Of a stretch of DNA of 64,000 bases, positions 8,141 through 16,122 are shown in pieces (the stretch's first letter is position 1; every line of letters begins with the position of its first letter). Both the position numbers and the translations under genes were made by a program. The notes under the pieces were generated by a model. That model ran no database searches. It was not told the origin of the DNA and saw only the letters and a program-made list of their open reading frames with translations. Source of the stretch: Hyphomicrobiales bacterium (GTDB lineage Bacteria > Pseudomonadota > Alphaproteobacteria > Rhizobiales > Xanthobacteraceae); assembly GCA_017305665.1 (NCBI GenBank), contig JAFKKH010000009.1, positions 124,001 to 188,000 on the forward strand, read 5' to 3'.

Positions 8141-9421
8141 TCAGCCGCCCGACTTCGCAGCCTTGGCCCGCGGCGTCCCTTCCTTCATCAGGCGGTCGAG
8201 GTGCATGCGGATATGCGCGGCCTCGGCGGTGGTCGTAGCAAGCGCGATGGCGCGATCGAAGGCGACGCGGGCCTCCTCGTCGCGGCCAAGTTGCATCAGG
8301 TATGCACCCTTGACGCCAAAGAAATGAAAATAGCCGGACAGACGCTGCTCCAGCGGCGCGATCAGGGCCAGCGCGGCCTCCGGCCCCGCGACCTTGGACA
8401 CCGCCACGCTGCGGTTGAGCGTCACCACCGGCGACGGCTGCAACTGCTCGAGCGTCGCGTACAAGAGATCGATCTGGCGCCAGTCGGTATCGTCGGGCTT
8501 GTCCGCGCCGGCATGCAGCGCCGCGATTGCCGCCTGCACCTGATACGGCCCGGCGCGGCGGTGGCGCATCGCCTTGTCGATCAGCGCGGTGCCTTCCGCG
8601 ATCATCTTCCTGTTCCACAGACCGCGGTCCTGATCCTCGAGCAGGATCACGGCGCCGTCGGCATCGAAGCGCGCGGCGGCGCGGGCATGCTGCAGCAGAA
8701 GCAGCGCCATCAGGCCCATGATCTCGGGCTCGTTCTGGAACAGCCGCAGCAGCAGCCGCGCAAGGCGAATGGCCTCCTCGCAGAGCGGCGCGCGGATGTC
8801 CGAGGTGTCGCCGCTCGCGGAATAACCTTCGTTGAAGATCAGGTAGATCATCGCCGCGACCACGCCGAGCCGTTCGCTGCGATCGACCGCGCCGGGCGTC
8901 TCGAACGGCACGCCGGCTTTCGCCACCGCCGCCTTGGCGCGGGTGATGCGCTGCTCCATCGCGGCTTCGCTGACCAGGAAGGCGCGCGCGATCTGCTTCA
9001 CCGTCAGTCCCGACACGATGCGCAGCGCCAGCGCGATCTGCTGGGTCGCGGGCAAGTCGGGATGGCAGCAGATGAACAGCAGCCGCAGAATGTCGTCGCG
9101 ATAGTGCGAGCCATCGAGCCGCTCGGCGATTTCACCCTCGGCATCGCCGAGCTCGGAGATCGCATCCTCCTCATCGGGCAACGCCTGCTGCTTGCTTCGC
9201 CGCCGCACCTCGTCGAGCGCCGCATTGCGGCCGACCATGATCAGCCAGGCGGCCGGATCGCGCGGCGGGCCGTTCTGCGGCCAGTTCTTCAACGCACGCA
9301 GGCAGGCGTTCTGATAGGCCTCCTCGGCGGTGTCGAGATCGCGAAAATAGCGCAGGAGCGCGCCGAGCGCCTGGGGACGCGCCGCCGTCAAAGCTGCATC
9401 GATCCAGGCGACATCGGTCAT
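8141..9421 (-). CDS. ECF-type RNA polymerase sigma factor, ECF42 group, with long C-terminal extension
   Basis: A 426-residue protein, more than twice the usual ECF length. Sigma region 2 is at about residues 10-75 (LLRYFRDLDTAEEAYQNACLRALKNWP). Sigma region 4 is at about 115-170 (LPATQQIALALRIVSGLTVKQIARAFLVSEAAMEQRITRAK). The roughly 240-residue helical C-terminal extension (DUF6596/TPR-like: YLIFNEGYSASGD, HARAAARFDADGAVILLEDQDRGLW) is diagnostic of ECF42. The start overlaps the YciI/DGPF gene by 4 bp. ECF42 factors lack a classical anti-sigma factor and pair with DGPF proteins. Confidence 0.92.
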   Translation of the reverse strand: MTDVAWIDAALTAARPQALGALLRYFRDLDTAEEAYQNACLRALKNWPQNGPPRDPAAWLIMVGRNAALDEVRRRSKQQALPDEEDAISELGDAEGEIAERLDGSHYRDDILRLLFICCHPDLPATQQIALALRIVSGLTVKQIARAFLVSEAAMEQRITRAKAAVAKAGVPFETPGAVDRSERLGVVAAMIYLIFNEGYSASGDTSDIRAPLCEEAIRLARLLLRLFQNEPEIMGLMALLLLQHARAAARFDADGAVILLEDQDRGLWNRKMIAEGTALIDKAMRHRRAGPYQVQAAIAALHAGADKPDDTDWRQIDLLYATLEQLQPSPVVTLNRSVAVSKVAGPEAALALIAPLEQRLSGYFHFFGVKGAYLMQLGRDEEARVAFDRAIALATTTAEAAHIRMHLDRLMKEGTPRAKAAKSGG

Positions 9422-9786
9422 GCCACGGCCCCTCCGGCATCGAACACGCCGACAGGACGGATCTCATAGGAGCCGCCGGGGTTGGCATTGCCAAGCTCCT
9501 GCGCGGTTTCCAGCGCCTCGTCGAGATTCTTGCAATCGATCAGGTAGAAGCCGAGCAGTTGCTCCTTGGTCTCGGCGAACGGGCCATCGACGATCAGGGG
9601 CGGGTCTTCCTTGCGCAGCGTGGTCGCCGCCGTGGTCGGCAGCAGCCGCGCCACCGGGCCAAGCCGGCCCTGCTTGCGCAACTTGTCCTGCACGACCGCA
9701 AGCTTTTCCATGACGGCGGCGTCCTGCTCCTTGCTCCAGGAGCCGACGACGTCTTCATTGTGATAGCAAAGGATGGCGTAGAGCAT
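9418..9786 (-). CDS. YciI-family protein (DGPF domain)
   Basis: A 122-residue single-domain protein. VDGPFAETKEQLLGFYLIDCKNLDEALE contains the signature DGPF and KE segments of the YCII-related family. It overlaps the ECF42 sigma gene by 4 bp, so translation is probably coupled. DGPF proteins are the standard genomic partners and targets of ECF42 factors. A possible sensory or enzymatic role is unproven. The leader from the candidate promoter at 9812-9838 is about 25 bases. Confidence 0.92.
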   Translation of the reverse strand: MLYAILCYHNEDVVGSWSKEQDAAVMEKLAVVQDKLRKQGRLGPVARLLPTTAATTLRKEDPPLIVDGPFAETKEQLLGFYLIDCKNLDEALETAQELGNANPGGSYEIRPVGVFDAGGAVA

Positions 9787-9811
9787 ACGGAACGGTTCCT
9801 TCTTGCTTCAG

Positions 9812-9838
9812 GACGAACGAGTATGCCGGTTGCCGACG
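9812..9838 (-). promoter_or_regulatory. Candidate autoregulatory ECF42 promoter upstream of YciI-sigma operon
   Basis: On the minus strand CGTCGG, 13 bases, then CGTTCGTCCT. This is the variant copy of the motif (CGTCGG in place of TGTCGG), placed just before the operon that encodes the sigma factor itself. Confidence 0.65.
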
Positions 9839-9864
9839 GCACAGCCCATGATTTTCTCGGCGGG

Positions 9865-10338
9865 CTATCCGTTCGCCGCCGCCTCGATGTCGGCGATGAC
9901 GATCTTCTTCATCTTCATCATGGCCTGCATGGCGCGATCGATCCTGGCGCGATCGGGATTCTGCAGCAGCCGCGGCATGATGTCGGGCACGATCTGCCAG
10001 GACACGCCATACTTGTCCTTGAGCCAGCCGCACTGGCTCGGCGCGCCGCCGTCGGCCGTCAGCTTGTCCCAGAAGTAATCGACATCGTCCTGATTCTTGC
10101 AGTCGACGCTCAACGAGATCGCTTCGTTGAACTTGAAATGCGGGCCGCCGTTGAGCGCCTGGAACCGCATGCCGTTCAACTCAAAAGTGACCACCAGAAC
10201 CGTGCCGGCCGGCATGTGGCCGCCTTCGCCGTAATATGACGTCTCGATGATCTTCCCGTTCTTGAACACCGAAATATAGAATTTCGCGGCCTGCTCGGCT
10301 TCGCGGTCGAACCAGAGGCAGGGGGTGATGGCTGGCAT
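9865..10338 (-). CDS. VOC-family (PhnB-like) protein
   Basis: A 157-residue PhnB-type VOC protein: MPAITPCLWFDREAEQAAKFYISVFKNGKI, GPHFKFNEAISLSVDCKNQDDVDYFWDKLTADGG, QCGWLKDKYGVSWQIVPDIMPRLL. It is closely similar to the neighbouring VOC protein encoded at 10502-10930, indicating a tandem duplication. GGAG lies upstream of ATG 10338. A candidate ECF42 promoter lies 64 bp upstream, inside the unusually wide 163-bp gap separating it from the preceding gene. Confidence 0.9.
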   Translation of the reverse strand: MPAITPCLWFDREAEQAAKFYISVFKNGKIIETSYYGEGGHMPAGTVLVVTFELNGMRFQALNGGPHFKFNEAISLSVDCKNQDDVDYFWDKLTADGGAPSQCGWLKDKYGVSWQIVPDIMPRLLQNPDRARIDRAMQAMMKMKKIVIADIEAAANG

Positions 10339-10401
10339 GAGGGTCTCCGGAATTGGTGTTTCTGCGGTGACTGCAACGGATTTTGCCGTCGTCGATCCGA
10401 G

Positions 10402-10428
10402 GACGAACGAGGGCGCGACGATCCGACA
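10402..10428 (-). promoter_or_regulatory. Candidate ECF42 promoter upstream of VOC gene
   Basis: On the minus strand TGTCGG, 13 bases, then CGTTCGTCCT, identical in both blocks and spacing to the copy at 8081-8107. Confidence 0.7.
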
Positions 10429-10501
10429 CGGCTTCCGGCTTTTTTTTGCGATTTTTTTCGACCCGGGACGCCGATACGCGCACCCCTATCCCACGCCGGC
10501 C

Positions 10502-10930
10502 CTATCCGCCGGCGGCGGCCTCGAGATCGGCGACGATGATTTTCCTCATCTTCATCATGGCCTGCATCACCCGGTTGGCCCGGGCGCGATCGGGGTCCTT
10601 CAACAGGCGCGGCAGCGCGTCCGGAACCACCTGCCAGGACACGCCGAATTTATCCTTCAGCCAGCCGCACTGACCGGGCGTGCCTCCGGCCCCAAGCTTG
10701 TCCCAGAAGTAATCGACCTCGTCCTGCGACTTGCAGTCCACGTAAAGCGAGATCGCCTCGTTGAACTTGAAGTGCGGGCCACCGTTGAAGGCAATGAATT
10801 CGACGCCATCGAGTTCGAAGGCCGCGTTCGGGCCGTCAGCCGCTTTCGAGTTCTTGAAGATCGACGTGTAGAAGGTCATCGCCTCCTCGGCCTGACCGTC
10901 GAACCACAGGAACGGGATGATCCTTTGCAT
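10502..10930 (-). CDS. VOC-family (PhnB-like) protein
   Basis: A 142-residue protein: MQRIIPFLWFDGQAEEAMTFYTSIFKNSKA, GPHFKFNEAISLYVDCKSQDEVDYFWDKLGAGG, QCGWLKDKFGVSWQVVPDALPRLL. It is a paralogue of the next gene downstream (9865-10338). I chose the ATG at 10930, with GGAGG eight bases upstream, over an in-frame extension to 11002 that would overlap the previous gene. It is 35 bp downstream of an SRPBCC gene and likely belongs to the ArsR-led transcript. Confidence 0.9.
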   Translation of the reverse strand: MQRIIPFLWFDGQAEEAMTFYTSIFKNSKAADGPNAAFELDGVEFIAFNGGPHFKFNEAISLYVDCKSQDEVDYFWDKLGAGGTPGQCGWLKDKFGVSWQVVPDALPRLLKDPDRARANRVMQAMMKMRKIIVADLEAAAGG

Positions 10931-10965
10931 TTCGCTTCCTCCGTATCGAAAAAACACTGGCAGGC

Positions 10966-11424
10966 CTACTTGCCGAGGTAGGCACCGAGCCGATCGAGGC
11001 ATTCGCTCCAGCCCGTGTACTGCTCGTTACGCTCATGCAACGAGACCAGCACGGCCTTGTGGAAGGTCATGATCGTCTTGCCGCCGGTTTCCTCGAAGGT
11101 CAGCGTCACCAGCGTCTCATGGCCGGATGCGCCATGCCCATCTTCCCAGACATGGGTGAAGACCAGCCGCTCCGGTGCGGCGATCTCGCGATAGACGCCA
11201 TGCATCCAGTAGTCGCGTCCCTCGGACGAATGGATGCAGATGCGCCAGCGTCCACCGGGGCGCACGTCGGCCTCGACCGAGGGGGCCGTGAAATTCTTCG
11301 GGCCGAACCAGCGGGCGAGTTGCGCAGAGTCGGCCCACGCCGCGAACACTTTCTGGCGCGGCGCATCGAACGTGCGGGTGATGACGATGGTTCGATCCAG
11401 CGTATCGGCGGCGACAACGGACAT
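10966..11424 (-). CDS. SRPBCC (AHSA1-type) domain protein
   Basis: A 152-residue AHSA1/START-like protein: IVITRTFDAPRQKVFAAWADSAQLARWFGPKNFTAPSVEADVRPGGRWRICI, then ERLVFTHVWE and LVTLTFEETGGKTIMTFHKAVL. This is the pattern of activator-of-Hsp90-ATPase-1-like proteins that follow ArsR regulators. GAAGGAG precedes ATG 11424. It is paralogous to the upstream SRPBCC gene and separated from it by 24 bp. Confidence 0.9.
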   Translation of the reverse strand: MSVVAADTLDRTIVITRTFDAPRQKVFAAWADSAQLARWFGPKNFTAPSVEADVRPGGRWRICIHSSEGRDYWMHGVYREIAAPERLVFTHVWEDGHGASGHETLVTLTFEETGGKTIMTFHKAVLVSLHERNEQYTGWSECLDRLGAYLGK

Positions 11425-11448
11425 GATCGGTTCTCCTTCAGCGCGATG

Positions 11449-11946
11449 TCAGGCGACAGCCATCGACTGAACCACTGCGGCAAGCCGGTCATAGGCTTCG
11501 CCTGCCCCGCGCTCCATGCCGGAGCCCAGATGCATGTCGCGATTCTCGCGGCAGGTGTGCAGGATGGTGACGGTCAGCGTCGTTCGTCCATCGGTCTCGG
11601 CGAAGACCGACGTCACCAGCGCCGCGTCGCTCGAAAAGCCTTCAGTGACATAGGCTTCGGTATGAACGAGACGATCCGGCGGTGACACCTCGCGATAGAT
11701 GCCGTGCAACGTGTGGTCGACGCCGTCGGGGCTCCGCATCGTGAAGCGATAAGCGCCGCCGACCCGCAGATCGATGTCGCAGACGGTGAGGCTGAAGGCA
11801 TCGCAGCCATACCATCGCCGGACGTGCTCGGCTTGCGTCATCGCGGCAAAGACGAGACGGCGCGGCGCATCGAAGCTGCGCGTCAGCACGATCTCGCAAT
11901 CCGACGGCGTCGTCACCTCAAGCGCATTGGCTATCCGGGCATCCAT
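11449..11946 (-). CDS. SRPBCC (AHSA1-type) domain protein
   Basis: A 165-residue AHSA1-type protein: CEIVLTRSFDAPRRLVFAAMTQAEHVRRWYGCDAFSLTVCDIDLRVGGAYRFTM. The ATG at 11946 has GGGAG about seven bases upstream. A GTG at 11991 would instead overlap the ArsR stop as GTGA and add 15 residues, so translational coupling is a live alternative. Position directly after an ArsR regulator is the usual arrangement for this family. Confidence 0.88.
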   Translation of the reverse strand: MDARIANALEVTTPSDCEIVLTRSFDAPRRLVFAAMTQAEHVRRWYGCDAFSLTVCDIDLRVGGAYRFTMRSPDGVDHTLHGIYREVSPPDRLVHTEAYVTEGFSSDAALVTSVFAETDGRTTLTVTILHTCRENRDMHLGSGMERGAGEAYDRLAAVVQSMAVA

Positions 11947-11987
11947 CGTCACTCTCCCTGGCTGAACAACAACACACACATGATCTG

Positions 11988-12392
11988 TCACCGCTTCCGC
12001 GGCCGCGGCGTACGCTTCGAGCCCTTCGCTCCGGACTTGCGCCGCGCCTTGCTGCCGCCCTTCGCTTCCGCTGCCTTCATCTCCTCAAGATAATCATCGA
12101 GCCGGTCGAAGCTTTCCTCCCAGAACTTGCGGTAGCGCTCGAGCCAGCCGTCGACGTCCCGGAGCGCTGCCGGCGCGATCCGGCACGGCCGCCACTGCGC
12201 CTCGCGACCGCGCGAAATCAGGTTGGCGTGTTCGAGCACCTTGAGATGCTTGGAGATCGCCGGAAGGCTCATGGCGAAAGGCTCGGCGAGTTCCGTCACC
12301 GACGTTTCACCGAGCGCCAGACGCGCCAGGATGGCGCGGCGCGTCGGATCGGCGAGCGCTGCAAAGGTGGTGCTGAGCGGGTCGAGCGGCAT
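11988..12392 (-). CDS. ArsR-family transcriptional regulator
   Basis: A 134-residue winged helix protein: PLSTTFAALADPTRRAILARLALGETSVTELAEPFAMSLPAISKHLKVLEHANLISRGREAQWRPCRI. It lacks the CxC metal motif of arsenic or cadmium sensors, as is usual for the ArsR-AHSA1 subgroup. The last 30 residues are very basic (KGGSKARRKSGAKGSKRTPRPRKR). It is the first gene of the minus-strand SRPBCC-VOC array. Palindromes just upstream are candidate operators. Confidence 0.92.
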   Translation of the reverse strand: MPLDPLSTTFAALADPTRRAILARLALGETSVTELAEPFAMSLPAISKHLKVLEHANLISRGREAQWRPCRIAPAALRDVDGWLERYRKFWEESFDRLDDYLEEMKAAEAKGGSKARRKSGAKGSKRTPRPRKR

Positions 12393-12407
12393 CTTGCTTA
12401 GCCTATC

Positions 12408-12428
12408 GGTTAAATAACCTTTAGGTTA
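12408..12428. promoter_or_regulatory. Overlapping palindromes upstream of arsR-type gene, candidate operator
   Basis: TAACCT-TT-AGGTTA (12415-12428) and GGTTA-AA-TAACC (12408-12419) overlap 16-36 bp upstream of the ArsR start. This AT-rich island with two dyads in GC-rich DNA is a likely self-regulatory site for the ArsR protein (inference). Confidence 0.55.
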
Positions 12429-12496
12429 AATACAGGCGGCGCGGCAGACTGTCAAGTGCGTCGCATTTTTTTGAAAGAAGCGTCCGGTCTCGCGCG

Positions 12497-13156
12497 TCAG
12501 CGCGGTCCGCACATCAGGTCGATGGCATTTTTGACGATCGCCTCGAGGTCGCGGCGTGGCGCACCGGCACGCGCGCGGATGGCGATGGTGTGAATCGTGG
12601 CCGACGCGAGCTGTGCCAGCGCGGCCGGATCGGCGCTGCCGGACAATTCGCCCTTCTCCTTCGCGATCCGGAAGCACGACGCGAACGCCTTGTCGAGTTC
12701 GGTGAGGCCTTCGGTCACCATGGCGCGGATGTCGGGATCGGCCATCGCTTCCGACCCCGCCGTCATCACCGTGAAGCAACCGCGCGGGCCGCCTTCGCCG
12801 GCGAGATAGATGTCGAGCGCCACCGCATAGATGCGCTTAAGCCGCGTGCGGATCGGCAGCTCGCCCTTGAAGACATCCTGCATCGCCGCGCGCGCGTCAG
12901 CGCGATAGCGCTCATAGGTCTTGATGAAGAGTTCGCGCTTGTCGCCGAACGCGCCATAGAGACTTGGCCGGTTCATCCCGGTGGCGGCGCTGAGATCGTC
13001 GAGCGAGGTGGCGGCAAAGCCGTCCCTGCGGAACAGATCGAGCGCCTTGCCGAGCGCGACATCCGGCTCATAGGCGCGCGGCCGCCCGCGCCGCTTCGGC
13101 GCCACCCCGTCAGGTGATTTCGCGCCGCGATCGCTGCTGACAGTTTTTTGTACCAT
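12497..13156 (-). CDS. TetR/AcrR-family transcriptional regulator
   Basis: A 219-residue protein. The helix-turn-helix at about residues 25-75 reads ALDLFRRDGFAATSLDDLSAATGMNRPSLYGAFGDKRELF. The C-terminal ligand domain includes GPRGCFTVMTAGSEAMADP and is close to the TetR_C_16/YcdC-like type. ATG 13156 lies inside an inverted-repeat arm shared with the divergent GST gene. It probably represses itself and that GST gene (inference from divergence and the repeat). Confidence 0.9.
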   Translation of the reverse strand: MVQKTVSSDRGAKSPDGVAPKRRGRPRAYEPDVALGKALDLFRRDGFAATSLDDLSAATGMNRPSLYGAFGDKRELFIKTYERYRADARAAMQDVFKGELPIRTRLKRIYAVALDIYLAGEGGPRGCFTVMTAGSEAMADPDIRAMVTEGLTELDKAFASCFRIAKEKGELSGSADPAALAQLASATIHTIAIRARAGAPRRDLEAIVKNAIDLMCGPR

Positions 13157-13207
13157 TTCGCAAACTATTCCTTGACCGCCCAATTTTCATACGAGATGGT
13201 ACAAAAA
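13145..13207. promoter_or_regulatory. Inverted repeat with 12-bp arms spanning the TetR/GST intergenic region
   Basis: TTTTTGTACCAT at 13145-13156 and its exact complement ATGGTACAAAAA at 13196-13207 are separated by 39 bp. The left arm contains the TetR start codon. The arms lie symmetrically about the divergent promoter region and are the obvious candidate TetR operators. Confidence 0.55.
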
Positions 13208-13264
13208 TCAAGATCGTGGCCACGACTTGTTGTCGACCCCAGCAATTCCCTTCAGGAGACGACC

Positions 13265-13909
13265 ATGGATCTGTATTTCTCACCGCTCGCCTGCTCGATG
13301 GCGACACGCATCGCGTTCTACGAAGCCGGCGCGGACGCGGCCTATTTCGAAGTCGACCCCAAGACCAAGCGCGTGCAGACCGACAATTCGGATTTCCGCG
13401 CCATCAACCCGCTTGGCCTGGTGCCGACGCTGCGCACCGACGACGGCGTGGTTTTGACTGAAAACGCGGCGATCCTGCAATATGTCGCCGAACAGTTCGC
13501 GGACTCACATATCGGCGCCAAGCCGGGCATGGAACGCGCACGGCTGCAGCAATGGCTGTGCTTCATCGGCACCGAATTGCACAAGGCGCTGTTCGTGCCG
13601 CTGCTCGACCGCAAGGCGGCGCCGGAGGTCCACGCCTTCACGCTATCGAAGCAAATCTCGCGGCTCGACTATCTCGACAGCTATCTCGAAGACCGCGAGT
13701 TCCTGCTCGATCACTTCAGCGTGGCGGACGCTTATCTCGTCACGGTCATCAACTGGACCATGGCGACGCCGCCGATCGATCTCGCCAAGTGGCCGAACAT
13801 CAAGGCCTATCACAAGCGGCTGCGCGAGCGCCCGAGCATCGCCAGGGCCGTAGCCGAAGAGTTCGAGCTGTATCAGGCCGAACTCGCACGCCACAAGGCG
13901 GCGGCTTAA
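13265..13909 (+). CDS. Glutathione S-transferase (beta-like)
   Basis: A 214-residue GST. The N-terminal domain MDLYFSPLACSMATRIAFYEAGADAAYFEV resembles bacterial beta-class GSTs (Cys10 in SPLACS). It continues with INPLGLVPTLRTDDGVVLTENAAILQYVAEQF. The C-terminal domain has FLLDHFSVADAYLVTVINW. ATG 13265 has AGGAG upstream; an in-frame extension to 13148 would run through the operator. It is divergent from the TetR gene, which fits an inducible detoxification gene. Confidence 0.9.
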   Translation: MDLYFSPLACSMATRIAFYEAGADAAYFEVDPKTKRVQTDNSDFRAINPLGLVPTLRTDDGVVLTENAAILQYVAEQFADSHIGAKPGMERARLQQWLCFIGTELHKALFVPLLDRKAAPEVHAFTLSKQISRLDYLDSYLEDREFLLDHFSVADAYLVTVINWTMATPPIDLAKWPNIKAYHKRLRERPSIARAVAEEFELYQAELARHKAAA

Positions 13910-13934
13910 GTCGGCCGACCGCCGGCATCCTCTG

Positions 13935-14033
13935 CGTCATTCCGGACGCCGCATCAGCGGCGATCCGGAATCCATATTCCCTGCCGTGGTTGTGGATTCC
14001 GGGTTCGGCGCTCCGCGCCGCCCCGGAATGACG
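13935..14033. repeat. Dispersed palindromic repeat, CGTCATTCCGG...CCGGAATGACG
   Basis: Perfect 11-bp outer arms flank an inner dyad (ATCCGGAATCCA / TGGATTCCGGG). Near-identical copies lie at 21740-21842 and 40682-40780. It sits between the GST gene and the convergent DUF1348 gene, where it could also form a terminator-like hairpin. Confidence 0.85.
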
Positions 14034-14039
14034 GAATTT

Positions 14040-14507
14040 TCAGAACGGCTGATCGTCCAATCCCGGCACATCCGCCGGCCGCGGGCCCGGGGCCGACCAA
14101 TGGAAGCGGCGGTCCTTTTCCGCGATCACCACGTCATTGATGCTGGCCTCGCGGCGGCGCATCAGCCCGTGCTCGTCGAACTCCCACTGCTCGTTGCCGT
14201 AGGAGCGATGCCACTGGCCTGACGTATCGTGCCATTCGTACTGGAAGCGCACCGCGATGCGGTTGTCGTGGAAGGCCCAGAGATCCTTGATCAGGCGATA
14301 GTCCTGCTCCTTGGCCCACTTGCGGGTAAGGAATTCGACGATGGCGGCGCGGCCCTGAAGAAACTCCGAGCGATTGCGCCACACGCTGTCCTCGGAATAG
14401 GCGAGCGATACCTTGACCGGATCGCGCGAATTCCAGCCATCCTCACCGCCGCGCACCTTCTGCGCAGCGGTCTCGCGGGTGAACGGCGGCAACGGCGGAC
14501 GGGACAT
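14040..14507 (-). CDS. DUF1348 / nuclear transport factor 2-like protein
   Basis: A 155-residue SnoaL/NTF2-like protein of the DUF1348 group: [50 protein letters not shown] and [33 protein letters not shown]. The family is compact and nearly the whole sequence is the domain. No catalytic role is established. It occupies the place directly downstream of ybgC where tolQ is usually found in relatives. Confidence 0.88.
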   Translation of the reverse strand: MSRPPLPPFTRETAAQKVRGGEDGWNSRDPVKVSLAYSEDSVWRNRSEFLQGRAAIVEFLTRKWAKEQDYRLIKDLWAFHDNRIAVRFQYEWHDTSGQWHRSYGNEQWEFDEHGLMRRREASINDVVIAEKDRRFHWSAPGPRPADVPGLDDQPF

Positions 14508-14617
14508 GGCGACCTCTCATCGTAATGCAAATTTTCGATGCGGGATCGTAGTCACCGGATGGACGAAGTCGATAGCGACTCCCCTATCGCCCGATTGAGA
14601 GAGGCGATCGTACCTGA

Positions 14618-15079
14618 TCAGATTTGATCCGCCTTCATGGCGATGCGCAGCGGTTTTGGAATCGGCTTCGCGCGCCCTTCCGAAACGAACGCCACCTTGA
14701 CGCTGGCTTGCAGCAGCAGCACGTCGCCGCGCCGCACCTCCTGATGCAGCGTGATCGACGCGCCGCGCACGTCGAGCGGCCGCGTCACCACGTCGAGCAG
14801 ATCGTCCATGTGCGCGGGCTTGAGGAAGTCGATCTGCATCGAGCGCACCACGAAGGCGAAACCCGGCGCCTCGCTCGCGGCCTCATCGAACAGCGCGCGC
14901 TGATCCGCACCCAGAAGACGCAGGTAGTTGCTGCGCCCACGCTCCATGAAACGCAGGTAGTTGGCATGATAGACGAGGCCGGAAAAGTCCGTGTCCTCGT
15001 AGTAGACGCGCACCTGCATGTGATGCTTGCCGTCGCGGATGTATCCGTCGAGGTGATCGGTTTGCGGCGGCGGTTTCAT
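14618..15079 (-). CDS. ybgC: Tol-Pal-associated acyl-CoA thioesterase YbgC
   Basis: A 153-residue hotdog-fold thioesterase. [38 protein letters not shown] contains the YbgC signature with catalytic Asp in YYEDTD and the Tyr/His/Asn segment VYHANYLRF. It hydrolyses acyl-CoA thioesters. The start overlaps the ruvB stop as ATGA (15076-15079), so it is the fourth gene of ruvCAB-ybgC. The tolQRAB-pal genes that usually follow are not downstream here. Confidence 0.93.
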   Translation of the reverse strand: MKPPPQTDHLDGYIRDGKHHMQVRVYYEDTDFSGLVYHANYLRFMERGRSNYLRLLGADQRALFDEAASEAPGFAFVVRSMQIDFLKPAHMDDLLDVVTRPLDVRGASITLHQEVRRGDVLLLQASVKVAFVSEGRAKPIPKPLRIAMKADQI

Positions 15080-16122
15080 TCGTCCTCATCCTGTCCGAAC
15101 AGGCCGAACTGACTGGGATCGCGCGACGGTTCGGCAAGGCCGAGATGTCTGAACGCGTGCGAGGTCAGCAATCGCCCGCGCGGCGTGCGCTGCAAGTAGC
15201 CGCACTGGATCAGGAACGGTTCGATGATGTCCTCGATGGCGTCGCGCGGCTCCGACAGCGCCGCCGCCATGGTCTCGACGCCGACCGGCCCGCCGCCGTA
15301 ATTCAGCGCGATGGTGGTGAGATAGCGGCGATCCATGGCGTCGAGGCCCGCGGCATCCACTTCCAGCGCGCCAAGCGCATGATCGGCGATCTTGCGGTCG
15401 ACCGCCGCCGCATCGGCGGCTTCCGCAAAGTCGCGCACCCGCCGCAACAGCCGTCCGGCGATGCGTGGGGTGCCGCGCGCGCGGCGCGCGATCTCGTTGG
15501 CGCCATCCGCCGTCATGCCGACGCCGAGCACGCGGGCGCCGCGGGTCACGATCTGCTCCAGCTCCTGCTCGGTATAGAAATTCAGCCGCACCGGAATGCC
15601 GAAGCGGTCGCGCAGCGGATTGGTCAGCAGGCCTGCGCGCGTCGTCGCGCCGACGAGGGTGAATTTCGCGAGGTCGATCTTCACCGAACGCGCCGCCGGT
15701 CCCTCGCCGATGATCAGGTCGAGCTGAAAGTCCTCCATCGCGGGGTACAGCACCTCCTCCACCGCCGGCGAGAGGCGATGGATCTCGTCGATGAACAGCA
15801 CATCGCGCTCTTCGAGATTGGTCAGCAGCGCCGCAAGGTCGCCGGCCTTGGCGATCACGGGACCCGACGTGGCGCGAAATCCGACACCCAGCTCACGCGC
15901 CACGATCTGCGCCAGCGTAGTCTTGCCGAGACCCGGAGGACCGACGAACAGAACGTGGTCGAGCGCCTCCTTGCGTTTGCGGGCCGCATCGATAAACACC
16001 TGCAGATTGGCGCGCGCCTGCCGCTGCCCGACGAACTCGGACAGCTTTTGCGGACGCAACGCGGTGTCGCCGACATCGTCGGAGCGGCGCTCGGGTGTGA
16101 CGAGACGGGAGGGATCGCTCAC
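15076..16122 (-). CDS. ruvB: Holliday junction branch migration ATPase RuvB
   Basis: A 348-residue AAA+ motor. Walker A is GPPGLGKT at residues 61-68, Walker B IDEIH ends at 115, and sensor I lies in GATTRAGLL near 158-166. The C-terminal winged helix ends in [24 protein letters not shown]. RuvB drives branch migration of Holliday junctions with RuvA. The start is a GTG that overlaps the ruvA stop by 4 bp, and its own stop overlaps ybgC. Confidence 0.98.
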   Translation of the reverse strand: MSDPSRLVTPERRSDDVGDTALRPQKLSEFVGQRQARANLQVFIDAARKRKEALDHVLFVGPPGLGKTTLAQIVARELGVGFRATSGPVIAKAGDLAALLTNLEERDVLFIDEIHRLSPAVEEVLYPAMEDFQLDLIIGEGPAARSVKIDLAKFTLVGATTRAGLLTNPLRDRFGIPVRLNFYTEQELEQIVTRGARVLGVGMTADGANEIARRARGTPRIAGRLLRRVRDFAEAADAAAVDRKIADHALGALEVDAAGLDAMDRRYLTTIALNYGGGPVGVETMAAALSEPRDAIEDIIEPFLIQCGYLQRTPRGRLLTSHAFRHLGLAEPSRDPSQFGLFGQDEDE

